Assembly: GCA_020161065.1 (NCBI GenBank)
Contig: JAIUPH010000037.1
Location: 248,001 to 312,000 of the forward strand
DNA from: Pseudomonadota bacterium
GTDB taxonomy: Bacteria > Pseudomonadota > Gammaproteobacteria > Burkholderiales > Burkholderiaceae_C
Direction: 5' to 3'
Length of the DNA stretch: 64,000 bases
The notes under the pieces were generated by a model. It was not told where the DNA came from, did not search any database, and saw nothing but the letters and a program-made list of their open reading frames with translations. Positions 31,547-39,683 of the stretch are shown piece by piece. The translations under genes and the position numbers were made by a program. Every line of letters begins with the position of its first letter. The first letter of the stretch is position 1.

Positions 31547-31553
31547 TCGACCG

Positions 31554-32237
31554 ATGATCCACCACCACCCCGCCGACGACCTGCTGCTGGCGCACGCCGC
31601 CGGCCGGCTGCGGCCCGGCCCGGCGCTGCTGCTGGACGTGCACCTCGAAGGCTGCGCCGACTGCCGCCGACAACGGCAGTTGCTGCACGCGGTGGGCGGC
31701 GCGCTGATCGAAGACGCCGAACCGCTGACGCTGGCGCCCGAAGCCTGGGCGCGCACGCTGGCGCGCATCGACGCCGGCGGGCCGCCGCCGGCGCCACGCT
31801 CCGCGGCCGGTGTCAGGGCGGGCCCCGGCGCGCCGGGCGGCGGGGCGCTGGCGCCGCCGGCCGGCATGAACTGGCCGCAAGCCTTGCGTGCCTGCCGCAG
31901 CGGCGGCTGGCGCTGGATGGGCCCCGGCATGCGCTTCGCGCGGCTGACGCTGCCGGCCGATCCGCAGGCCGGGCTTTTGCTGCTGCGCATCGGCCCCGGG
32001 CGCAGCCTGGCGCGCCACGGCCACGACGGGATGGAACTCACCCAGGTGCTGCACGGCCGCTTCGACGACGGCCGCAGCGGCTTCGGCCCCGGCGACTTCG
32101 ACGCCACCGATGACACGGTGCGCCACCAACCGGTGGTGCAGCCGGGCGGCGAATGCGTGTGCCTGGCCTACGTGGAACGGCGGCTGCGCTTCGAGGGGCG
32201 CGTGGCGGCCTGGATCGGCGGCTGGGTCGGGCTGTAG
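31554..32237 (+). CDS. chrR: ChrR-type zinc anti-sigma factor with cupin domain
   Basis: 227 residues. The N-terminal zinc-binding anti-sigma domain has H30-x3-C34-x2-C37 (DVHLEGCADC) and N-terminal histidines 3-5. The C-terminal ChrR cupin carries His155, His157 and Glu161 (RHGHDGMELTQVLHG) and His191, corresponding to the metal-ligand set of Rhodobacter ChrR needed to sense singlet oxygen. A Gly/Ala/Pro linker (about 75-103) joins the domains. It would hold the sigma factor inactive until the cupin is oxidised. Its stop abuts the convergent DUF2177 stop with no gap. Confidence 0.92.
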   Translation: MIHHHPADDLLLAHAAGRLRPGPALLLDVHLEGCADCRRQRQLLHAVGGALIEDAEPLTLAPEAWARTLARIDAGGPPPAPRSAAGVRAGPGAPGGGALAPPAGMNWPQALRACRSGGWRWMGPGMRFARLTLPADPQAGLLLLRIGPGRSLARHGHDGMELTQVLHGRFDDGRSGFGPGDFDATDDTVRHQPVVQPGGECVCLAYVERRLRFEGRVAAWIGGWVGL

Positions 32238-32711
32238 TCAGGCCGAGACCGCTCTTGGCGGCACGAAGCGGCGCAGCGCGGCATGGGCCGCCGCGGCGCT
32301 GGCTGCGGTGACGAAAGCGCCCCAGGCCAGGTCGACCAGCGTCACGCTCCACGGCCAGCCGCGCAGCGTGGCCTGGTTGGTCAGGTCGTAGGTGGCATAG
32401 GCCACCAGCCCGAAGGCGGCGCCGCGCACCGCGGCGGCGCGAACGCCGGCGGCCGGCAGCACCGCGAACCCGGTGACGCCGGCCAGGTAGATCACGTAGA
32501 AGGCGGCGGCCGCCCGCACGTCGAAACCGGCCTGCATCAAGTGGCCGATCGCCGGGCGGTACAAGCGCTCGGCCATCGTCACCAGCCACAGCGCATCGAG
32601 CGCCAGGAAGGCCACGGCGCCGGCGGCGTAGGCGACGGCGAAAGCGCTCGCAGATGGGCGCGTGGCAGGCTGCTGGTGCTGCCGTGGTGGCGGCGGTGGT
32701 CGTGGGGTCAT
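32238..32711 (-). CDS. DUF2177 family membrane protein, member of the ECF regulon
   Basis: 157 residues from ATG 32711 (a longer start at 32744 lies very near the predicted transcript start). About four transmembrane helices; ALDALWLVTMAERLYRPAIGHLM and YDLTNQATLRGWP are DUF2177 signatures. The family is of unknown function and often sits in sigma-E/ChrR or photooxidative-stress clusters. An ECF promoter identical in form to those of the sigma and lipid operons precedes it, so it belongs to the same regulon despite its separate transcript. Confidence 0.88.
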   Translation of the reverse strand: MTPRPPPPPRQHQQPATRPSASAFAVAYAAGAVAFLALDALWLVTMAERLYRPAIGHLMQAGFDVRAAAAFYVIYLAGVTGFAVLPAAGVRAAAVRGAAFGLVAYATYDLTNQATLRGWPWSVTLVDLAWGAFVTAASAAAAHAALRRFVPPRAVSA

Positions 32712-32759
32712 CGGCGCTGGTCCATTCCGAAGCCGCGCGGCCATCGCGCCGCGCTGCGG

Positions 32760-32789
32760 CTTGTACGCAGCGCGCGTGGCGGCGGATCA
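32760..32789 (-). promoter_or_regulatory. ECF-sigma promoter for DUF2177 gene
   Basis: Read leftward: -35 TGATCC (32789-32784), 18-nt spacer, -10 TACAAG (32765-32760) inside GCGTACAAGC. Third copy of the motif in the locus. Predicted start near 32753, about 40 nt before the preferred ATG. Confidence 0.83.
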
Positions 32790-32838
32790 CGGCAAACTCG
32801 GCCCGACCCGAATCCAGCCCCGAACACCACGCGACCCC

Positions 32839-34020
32839 ATGGCCTTGGCACCACCGATCAAGATCGCCGCCGCCTACTTGCGCGGCGGCACCAGCAAGGG
32901 CGTGTTCTTCCGCCTCGCCGACCTGCCCGAGCGCTGCCGCGTGCCCGGCGCCGCGCGCGACCGGCTGCTGCTGCGCGTGCTCGGCAGCCCCGACCCCTAC
33001 GGCAAGCAGATCGACGGCATGGGCGGCGCGACCTCGTCGACGTCGAAGGCGGTCATCGTTTCGCCGTCGACGCGGCCGGGGCACGATGTCGACTACCTGT
33101 TCGGCCAGGTCGCGATCGACCGGCCGGCCGTCGACTGGTCGGGCAACTGCGGCAACCTGTCGGCCGCGGTGGGGCCTTTCGCCATCGCCGGCGGCCTGCT
33201 GCCGCCGCCGCGCGTCCCGCGCGACGGCCTGTGCAGCGTGCGCATCTGGCAGGCCAACATCGGCAAGACCATCGTCGCTCACGTGCCGATGAGCGACGGC
33301 CAGGTGCAGGAGGCCGGCGACTTCGAGCTCGACGGCGTGACCTTTCCGGCGGCCGAGCTGCGGCTCGAATTCATCGACCCGGCCGATGAAGGCGAGGGCG
33401 CCATGTTCCCCACCGGCCGCGTCGTCGACACGCTCGACGTGCCCGGCATCGGCACGCTGCCCGCGACGCTGATCAACGCCGGCATCCCGACGATCTTCGT
33501 GAACGCGCGCGACATCGGCTGCAGCGGCACCGAACTGCAGGCTGCGATCAACGACGACCCGCAGGCGCTGGCGCGCTTCGAAGCCATCCGCGCGCAAGGC
33601 GCGCTGCAGATGGGGCTGATCGGCGACCTGGCCGAAGCCGCCGCGCGCCAGCACACGCCGAAAATCGCCTTCGTCGCGCCGCCGGCCGACTACACCGCAT
33701 CGAGCGGCCGGCCCGTGAAGGCCGCCGACATCGACCTGCTGGTGCGCGCGCTGTCGATGGGCAAGCTGCACCACGCGATGATGGGCACCGCGGCGGTGGC
33801 CATCGCCGCGGCGGCGGCGGTGCCCGGCACGCTGGTCAACCTGGCGGCCGGCGGCGGCCCGCGCGGCGCCGTGGGCTTCGGCCACCCGTCGGGCAGCTTG
33901 CGCGTCGGCGCCGAGGCCAAGCAGGTCGACGGCCGCTGGGTCGTCACCAAGGCCGTGATGAGCCGCAGCGCGCGCGTTCTGATGGCGGGTTATGTAAGCG
34001 TACCGAGCGACAGCTTCTGA
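32839..34020 (+). CDS. PrpF/LigU-family allylic isomerase
   Basis: 393 residues of the PrpF family: AAAYLRGGTSKGVFF near 9, GKQIDGMGGATSSTSKAVIV, VDWSGNCGNLSAAVGPFA, and GHPSGSLRVGAEA near the C-terminus. Family members isomerise 2-methyl-cis-aconitate (PrpF, methylcitrate cycle) or 4-oxalomesaconate (LigU/GalD, protocatechuate 4,5-cleavage). No prpC, acnD or lig/pmd genes are adjacent, so the two cannot be separated here. ATG 32839 fits the family start. It stands alone, divergent from the DUF2177 gene. Confidence 0.87.
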   Translation: MALAPPIKIAAAYLRGGTSKGVFFRLADLPERCRVPGAARDRLLLRVLGSPDPYGKQIDGMGGATSSTSKAVIVSPSTRPGHDVDYLFGQVAIDRPAVDWSGNCGNLSAAVGPFAIAGGLLPPPRVPRDGLCSVRIWQANIGKTIVAHVPMSDGQVQEAGDFELDGVTFPAAELRLEFIDPADEGEGAMFPTGRVVDTLDVPGIGTLPATLINAGIPTIFVNARDIGCSGTELQAAINDDPQALARFEAIRAQGALQMGLIGDLAEAAARQHTPKIAFVAPPADYTASSGRPVKAADIDLLVRALSMGKLHHAMMGTAAVAIAAAAAVPGTLVNLAAGGGPRGAVGFGHPSGSLRVGAEAKQVDGRWVVTKAVMSRSARVLMAGYVSVPSDSF

Positions 34021-34063
34021 GCCGCCGGGCCCCGGCGGGTCGGCGGGTCGGCCGGTCGGCCGC

Positions 34064-35545
34064 TCAGGCCTGCAGCAGCGCGCGCAGGGTCGCCGCGCCG
34101 AGGTGCTCGTCGATGAAGTCGGCCAGGCCGTCGAAGCGCTCGTCCAGCGTGCGCACCGCGCGGCCGAACAGCGCGTCCAGCACGGCCGCGTCTTCGAACA
34201 GGCCGTGCGCGGCGATGCCCAGCACGCTGCCGCGCTGCCAGCCGATGGCCTGGCCATCAGCATCGAACAACACCGGCACGGCGGTGGCGTCCAGCGCTGC
34301 GGTGCGGCCGCAGCGGATCTCGTAGGCCGGCAGCGCAAGGCTCGACAAGCGCTGCCAAGGCGCGGCCAGCGCGCTGCCAAAGCGCACCGGCGCCGCGCGC
34401 AAGCGCTTGGGCGCCGCGTAGCGCGTGGCCAGCGGCAGCAGGTCCAGGCCCGGCAGCGGGCCATGCGGCTGGCCGTCGGCGCCTTCGGGGTCGTCCAGCA
34501 CGCGGCCCAGCATCTGCAGGCCGCCGCAGATGCCCAGCAGCGGCCGGCCGCGGCGCGCATGCGCTGCGATCGCCTCGGCCAGGCCGTGCGCGCGCAGCCA
34601 TTCGAGGTCGCCGCTGACCTGCTTGGAGCCGGGCAGCACGATCCAGTCGGCACCGTCAAGCTCGGCCGCATGGCGCGCCCAGCGCAGCCGCGCGGCGCCG
34701 GCCAGCGGCTGGAACTCGTCGACGTTGCTCAGGTGCGGCCAGGCGATCACGGCCACCCGCGGCCCTTGGCCCGCAGCCGGGAGGGTCTGTTGATCTTGAG
34801 CGTTAGCCTTCGGCGGCGCCTGCAAACCGTCTTCGTCGGGCAGGCCGTGCTCGCGCCACATCGGCAGCACGCCCAGCAGCGGCACGCCGGTCAGCGCGCG
34901 CAGTTGCTCCGGGCCGGGCGCCAGCAGCGCGGCGTCGCCGCGGAACTTGTTCAGTACGAAGCCGGCCAGCGCGCCGCGCAGGTCGTCGGGCAGCAGCGCC
35001 CAGGTGCCGTGCAGGTGGGCGAAGGCGCCGCCGCGGTCGATGTCGGCCACCAGCAGCGCGCGCAATGCGCCGCGCTCGCGCGCCCAGCGCGCGCTGCCGA
35101 GGTTGACGAAGTCCTGCGGTGCCAGGTTGATCTCGGCCGGCGAGCCGGCGCCTTCGATCACCAGCACCTCGTGCCGCGCAGCCAGGCGCTCGAAGCTCTG
35201 GCGCGCGGCGGCTGCCAGCGTCGCGCTGCGCTCGCGCCACGGCCGCCGGGATAACGCGGCATCGGCGCGGCCTTGCAGCACCACCTGGCTGGCGGTGTCG
35301 CGCTCGGGCTTCAGCAGCACCGGGTTCATGTCGACCTGCGGCGGCTGGCGCGCCGCCAGCGCCTGGAAGTACTGCGCCGAGCCGATCTCGCCCACGCCGC
35401 CGTCGGGCGCCGGCACCACGCGCGCGTTGTTGCTCATGTTCTGCGCCTTGAACGGCGCCACGTCCAACCCCTGGCGCGCGGCCCAGCGGCACAGCGCGGT
35501 GGCCAGCAGGCTTTTGCCGGCGCCGCTGCTGGCGCCCCAGACCAT
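34064..35545 (-). CDS. cobQ: Adenosylcobyric acid synthase
   Basis: 493-residue glutamine-dependent amidase that adds four amide groups to adenosylcobyrinic a,c-diamide in B12 synthesis. N-terminal nucleotide-binding GASSGAGKS (4-12) and APFKAQNMSNN (30-40), VIEGAGSPAEINL (129-141), and a C-terminal glutaminase domain with Cys340 in PLLGICGGLQMLG. An in-frame TTG at 35560, overlapping the btuD stop as TTGA, is an alternative start. Last gene of the riboswitch-led btuB-btuC-btuD-cobQ group. No other B12 synthesis genes follow, which suggests salvage or a split pathway. Confidence 0.94.
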   Translation of the reverse strand: MVWGASSGAGKSLLATALCRWAARQGLDVAPFKAQNMSNNARVVPAPDGGVGEIGSAQYFQALAARQPPQVDMNPVLLKPERDTASQVVLQGRADAALSRRPWRERSATLAAAARQSFERLAARHEVLVIEGAGSPAEINLAPQDFVNLGSARWARERGALRALLVADIDRGGAFAHLHGTWALLPDDLRGALAGFVLNKFRGDAALLAPGPEQLRALTGVPLLGVLPMWREHGLPDEDGLQAPPKANAQDQQTLPAAGQGPRVAVIAWPHLSNVDEFQPLAGAARLRWARHAAELDGADWIVLPGSKQVSGDLEWLRAHGLAEAIAAHARRGRPLLGICGGLQMLGRVLDDPEGADGQPHGPLPGLDLLPLATRYAAPKRLRAAPVRFGSALAAPWQRLSSLALPAYEIRCGRTAALDATAVPVLFDADGQAIGWQRGSVLGIAAHGLFEDAAVLDALFGRAVRTLDERFDGLADFIDEHLGAATLRALLQA

Positions 35546-35556
35546 CAGGGCGGTTC

Positions 35557-36366
35557 TCAATCGGGTTCCAGCGCCAGCGCCACGCGCGGGCGGCCGGCGG
35601 CGTCGGGCTCGATGCGGATGGCGCCGCCGAATACGCGTACCAGCGTGGCCTGCACGGCGGCGTCGGTGGGCGCGCCGGCGGCCAGCAGGTGGCCATCGGC
35701 CAGCACCAGCAGGCGGTCGGCCTGCAAGGCGATGGGCAGGTCGTGCAGCACGGTCAGCACGCCGCGCGGCTGCGCCGCGTCCTGCGCCAGGCGGCGAAAC
35801 AGCCGCGCCAGCGCCACCTGGTGCGGCGCGTCGAGGTGCGTGGTGGGTTCGTCCAGCAGCAGCAGCGGCGCCTCGGTGGCCAGCACGCGTGCCAGCAGCA
35901 CGCGCTGGCGTTCGCCGCCCGACAGTTCGTGCAGCCGGCGGCCGCGCCAGGCGCTGCATTCGGTCAACGCCATCGCGCGGTCGACCGCGGCGCGGTCGGC
36001 GGCGCCAGGCGTGCCGAGCAGGCCCAGGTGGGCGATGCGGCCCAGCTCGACGGTCTCGCGCACGCTCAGCTCGCCGCTCACGTCGCCTTGCTGCGCCAGC
36101 CAGGCCAGGCGGCGGGCGCGCACGGCGGGCTTGACGGCGCCGAGGTCCTGCCCGTCCAGCAGCACGCGGCCGCCGTGCGGCGGCTGCAGCCCGGCCAGCG
36201 TGCGCAGCAGCGTGGACTTGCCGGCGCCGTTGGGCCCGACCAGCGCCGTCCAGCCGGCGCCGAGCTCCAGGCTCACGCCTTGCAGCACGTCGCGCCGGCC
36301 CAGGCGCACGCGCAGCTCGCGGGCCTGCAGTGCCGGCGTGGCGATAGCAGTGGCGGTGGCGGTCAT
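35557..36366 (-). CDS. btuD: Vitamin B12 ABC transporter ATP-binding protein
   Basis: 269-residue ATPase of the FecCD/BtuCD group: Walker A GPNGAGKST (44-52), signature LHELSGGERQRVLLARVLA, Walker B PLLLLDEPTTHLDAPHQ, and switch VLHDLPIALQADR. A Thr/Ala repeat opens the protein. It overlaps the permease gene by 4 nt. Substrate is assigned from the riboswitch, BtuB-like receptor and cobQ around it; a haem or siderophore substrate is less likely. Confidence 0.9.
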   Translation of the reverse strand: MTATATAIATPALQARELRVRLGRRDVLQGVSLELGAGWTALVGPNGAGKSTLLRTLAGLQPPHGGRVLLDGQDLGAVKPAVRARRLAWLAQQGDVSGELSVRETVELGRIAHLGLLGTPGAADRAAVDRAMALTECSAWRGRRLHELSGGERQRVLLARVLATEAPLLLLDEPTTHLDAPHQVALARLFRRLAQDAAQPRGVLTVLHDLPIALQADRLLVLADGHLLAAGAPTDAAVQATLVRVFGGAIRIEPDAAGRPRVALALEPD

Positions 36367-37412
36367 GGCGTGGCGCGCTGCCGCAGCAGCCGGAACAGAT
36401 AGCCGCCGCCCAGCACCGCGGTGACCACGCCCACCGGCAGCTCTTCGGGGGCGACCAGCGCGCGGGCCAGCACGTCGGCCGCCAGCAGCAGCGCGGCGCC
36501 CATCGCGGCGCTGGCCAGCAGCAGCCAGCGGTGCGGACCGGGGGCGTGGCGGCGCACCAGGTGCGGCGCCACCAGGCCGACGAAGGCCACCAGCCCGGCC
36601 TGCGAGACGGCCAGCGCCGTGCCGAGGCTGAGCATCAGCACCAGCGCCAGGCGGATGCGCGCCAGGTCGAGGCCCAGGCTGCGGGCGCTGTCCTCGCCCA
36701 GCGTCAAGGCGTCCAGCGCGCGTGCATAACGCGATACGAGAACGGTCAGCAGGAGCAGGCCGCCGGCCATCAGCGCCAGCGCGTCCCAGCCCAGGAAGCT
36801 GGTGCTGCCCAGCAAGAACGCCTGCTTGCCGCGCAACGCCTCGGGCGAGGCGACGGTGACGAGGTCGCTCACCGCGCCCAGCAGCACGCCCACCACCACG
36901 CCGGCCAGCAGCAGGCGCAGCGTGTGCACGGCGCCGCGGGCCAGGCTCAGCGTCATCGCCACGCCGGTGAGGGCGCCGACGAAGGCGGCGGTGACCAGGC
37001 CCACGCGCTCGATCCAGGCCACGGTGGCCAGGCTGATGGCGCCGCCGCCGGCGGCCGCGGCGGCCAGCACCAGCACCACGCCCAGGCCGCCGCCGCTGGC
37101 GCTGCCCAGCAGGTAGGGGTCGGCCAGCGGGTTGCGGAACAGGCCTTGCGCGATGGCGCCGGCCAGCCCCAGCAGCGCGCCGACCAGCGCCGCGCCCAGC
37201 GTGCGCGGCGCGCGGATCTGGCCCAGCAGCAGCGCGGCGTCGGGGCCTTGCAGGTCGGCCCACAAGGCGCGCGGCGAGAAGCCGGCGGCGCCGGTGGCCA
37301 GCCCGGCCAGCAGGCCCAGCGCGAGGGCGATGGCCAGCCAGCCGGCCAGGCGGCGGCGGCGCTGCGCGTCGCTCGCCTCGCCGAGCATGCCTTGGTGGGC
37401 CAGCCAGGTCAT
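36363..37412 (-). CDS. btuC: Vitamin B12 ABC transporter permease
   Basis: 349-residue FecCD-family permease with about ten transmembrane helices. Signatures: RAPRTLGAALVGALLGLAGAIAQG (about 68-91), NPLADPYLLG and GLVAFVGLVAPHLVR, the last preceding the ATPase-contacting region. Starts MTWLAHQ 39 nt after the btuB stop. It forms the channel with BtuD and receives B12 from BtuF, whose gene lies 4 kb away at 41373. Confidence 0.9.
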   Translation of the reverse strand: MTWLAHQGMLGEASDAQRRRRLAGWLAIALALGLLAGLATGAAGFSPRALWADLQGPDAALLLGQIRAPRTLGAALVGALLGLAGAIAQGLFRNPLADPYLLGSASGGGLGVVLVLAAAAAGGGAISLATVAWIERVGLVTAAFVGALTGVAMTLSLARGAVHTLRLLLAGVVVGVLLGAVSDLVTVASPEALRGKQAFLLGSTSFLGWDALALMAGGLLLLTVLVSRYARALDALTLGEDSARSLGLDLARIRLALVLMLSLGTALAVSQAGLVAFVGLVAPHLVRRHAPGPHRWLLLASAAMGAALLLAADVLARALVAPEELPVGVVTAVLGGGYLFRLLRQRATP

Positions 37413-37451
37413 CCGCTCGCTCAGGTCAAACGTTGGCGGCCAGCGGCGCCG

Positions 37452-39323
37452 TCAAGGCGGCGTCCAGCGCAGCGCCAGTTGCGCGCTGCGGCCGGCGCTG
37501 GCGTAGGCGCGGGCCAGTTCGTAGGCTTTGTCGCCGGCGTTGTCGATGCGCGCCTGCAGGCTCAAGCCCGCCGTCAGCCGGGTGCTGGCGTAGAGGTTGA
37601 CCAGCGCGTAGCCGCCCAGCGGCTGCGTGTTGGCGGCGTTCTCGTAGCGGCGGCCGGCGGCCTGCACTTCGGCGCCGAGGGTCCAGCCGGCCAGCGGCGC
37701 CTCGGCGCCGAGCGTGGCCAGGCGCCGGGCGCGGCGCGGCAGGATCTTGTCGGTGTCGGCGTTGCGCGGGTCGTGCCAGTCGAGCGAGCCGCGCAGCGTG
37801 ACGCCGGCCACTTGCGTGCGGCCGGCCAGCGTGGCGCCCTTCAGCTCGGCGCGGCCGACGTTGACATAACAGCCATACAAGTCGGCACAAGGCCCCGGCG
37901 GGCCGAAGGCGATGAGCTGGCTGACCTTGTTGCGCCAGGCCGTAAGGCTGGCCTCGCTGGCGGCGGCCGGCGTCCAGCGCAGGGCCAGTTCGACGTTGCG
38001 CCCGCTCTCGGGCACCAGCGCCGGGTTGCCGTAGGCGCTGAAACGCTGGTACAGCGTGGGCGCGCGAAACGAGGTGGCCGCCGATGCCGTCAGCCGCCAT
38101 TGCGGCACGAAGGCCCAGCCCCAGGCCAGGCTGCCGGTGGTCTTGCCGCCGAACTCGCTGTCGTCGTCGTGGCGCAGGTGGGCCTGCAGGCCATGTTCGC
38201 GGTCGGCGCCGAAGTCGCCGCGCCAGCCGAGCGCGACGGCGTCCTGGTGGCGCTTGCCTTGCAGCGTGGCCGTGTAGGCGGTGGCGGGGTTGAGCAACTC
38301 GTCCTCGCGCCGCTCCAGCGTGGCGGTGACGAGGTTGCGGCCCAGGCGCTGCTCGTGCTGCAGCGTCAGGTTGCGCAGCGTGGTCTCGGTGCGGTAGAAG
38401 TCCGGCCGCGATTCGTAGGTGCTGTCGGTCTGGCCGAACTGCAGCCGCGTCGATGCCTGGTTATTCCAACGGCCTTGCCAGGCCAGGCTGCCGCTGCGCA
38501 GCGATTGCTCGCTCCAGTCGTCGAAGCCGGGCGTGAAGCCGTCGTACTGCGCTTTCAGGCGGCTGGCCAGCAGCGAGGCGTCGATGCGGTGCACGGCGTC
38601 GAACTGCCAGCCGGCGCGCGCCTGCAGCGAGCTGCGGCGCCAGCCGTCGTCGTCTTCGCTGTGGGCGCCGGCGGCCGGCGTGCGCGAATCGAAGCCGTCG
38701 CTGCGGCCGTGGGCGGCGGACAGCGAATAGTCGAGCCCCTGCGCCGCGCCGCTGATGCCGGCCTGCAGCTGCGCCGTGCCGTACGAGCCCGCCACCAGCG
38801 ACGCCCAGGGCCTGGCCGCGCCCTGGCCGCGGCGGGTGAAGAGCTGCACCACGCCGCCGACGGCGTCGGAGCCGTAGATCGCGGCGGCCGGGCCGCGCAG
38901 CACCTCGATGCGGTCGATCTGCTCCAGCGGGATCTGCTCCCACAGCGCGCCGCCGACGGCCTGCGAGTCGACGCGCACGCCGTCGATGAAGACGGCGGTG
39001 TGGCGGTTCTCGGCGCCGCGGATGAAGACGCCGGTGGTGGCGGCGGGGCCGCCGCTGCGCGAGATCTCGATGCCGGGCAGCCGCGCCAGCAGGTCGGCCA
39101 CGGCGACGGCGCCGCTGCTTTCGATGGCGGCGCGGTCGACCACCGAGAAGTCGGCCAGCACCGACGACAGCGGCTGCGCCGTGCGGTTGGCGGTGACGAC
39201 CACGGTGTCGGGCGCCGGCTGGGCCGGCGCCGGCGTGGCGGCGATCAAGCCAATGACGGGAACGAAGGGAACGACGGCGGCGGCCAGCGTGTGCCGCGCA
39301 CGAGCGGGAGAAAACGAAGTCAT
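37452..39323 (-). CDS. btuB: TonB-dependent vitamin B12 receptor (BtuB-like)
   Basis: 623-residue outer-membrane receptor. Signal peptide (about 1-35), TonB box DTVVVTA (39-45), plug domain with RLPGIEISRSGGPAATTGVFIRG and RIEVLRGPAAAIYGSDAVGGVVQLFTRR, then a beta-barrel ending in the aromatic-rich C-terminus ALRWTPP, which lacks the usual terminal Phe. Length equals E. coli BtuB (about 614). Preceded by a cobalamin riboswitch and followed by btuCD and cobQ. The ATG is directly preceded by CTTTTTCCTCC, with no Shine-Dalgarno. Confidence 0.93.
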   Translation of the reverse strand: MTSFSPARARHTLAAAVVPFVPVIGLIAATPAPAQPAPDTVVVTANRTAQPLSSVLADFSVVDRAAIESSGAVAVADLLARLPGIEISRSGGPAATTGVFIRGAENRHTAVFIDGVRVDSQAVGGALWEQIPLEQIDRIEVLRGPAAAIYGSDAVGGVVQLFTRRGQGAARPWASLVAGSYGTAQLQAGISGAAQGLDYSLSAAHGRSDGFDSRTPAAGAHSEDDDGWRRSSLQARAGWQFDAVHRIDASLLASRLKAQYDGFTPGFDDWSEQSLRSGSLAWQGRWNNQASTRLQFGQTDSTYESRPDFYRTETTLRNLTLQHEQRLGRNLVTATLERREDELLNPATAYTATLQGKRHQDAVALGWRGDFGADREHGLQAHLRHDDDSEFGGKTTGSLAWGWAFVPQWRLTASAATSFRAPTLYQRFSAYGNPALVPESGRNVELALRWTPAAASEASLTAWRNKVSQLIAFGPPGPCADLYGCYVNVGRAELKGATLAGRTQVAGVTLRGSLDWHDPRNADTDKILPRRARRLATLGAEAPLAGWTLGAEVQAAGRRYENAANTQPLGGYALVNLYASTRLTAGLSLQARIDNAGDKAYELARAYASAGRSAQLALRWTPP

Positions 39324-39414
39324 GGAGGAAAAAGGACAGACCGATCGCGCTCGTCCGCTTCCCCGCGGCTTGCGCCCCACGGCGCGCCGCGCTGCATCGA
39401 GCGCGGGCACGCCA

Positions 39415-39662
39415 CCTCGTTGGCCGGTATCCGGGCTGACGGACAGGACCCGTGACGCCTTCCCGGGGCGGCAGCGCGCAAAGCAGCGCTGCTGCATCCA
39501 GTGGCTTCGTGTCACGGGACTGAAGCGCGGCGGCAGCCGCGCTTCCATCCGCTTACCGTTGCGGGGGCAGCTCAGGTTAGGCTGCGGCCGCCGTGGCGGG
39601 CTGCGGGCCTCCCTGATTCCCGTTGAACCGTCTCAGCTGAACGCCTCGACGAGCACCAACGC
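39415..39662 (-). ncRNA. Cobalamin (AdoCbl) riboswitch upstream of btuB
   Basis: Read leftward, the element has the 5' TTGGTGCTCGTCGAGG start, GGGAATCAGG, the core CCCCCGCAACGGTAAGCGG, AAGCCACTGG, CGGGAAGGCG and the B12 box GTCAGCCCGGATACCGGCC (39440-39422), in the canonical order and spacing. It lies between the diguanylate cyclase gene and btuB and should lower btuB-btuCD-cobQ expression when B12 is plentiful. It begins only about 20 nt after the cyclase stop, so its promoter must lie in the end of that gene; TAACAT at 39672-39667 is a weak -10 candidate. The 3' expression platform was not resolved. Ends are approximate. Confidence 0.93.
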
Positions 39663-39683
39663 GGCCATGTTAACCGACGCGCC

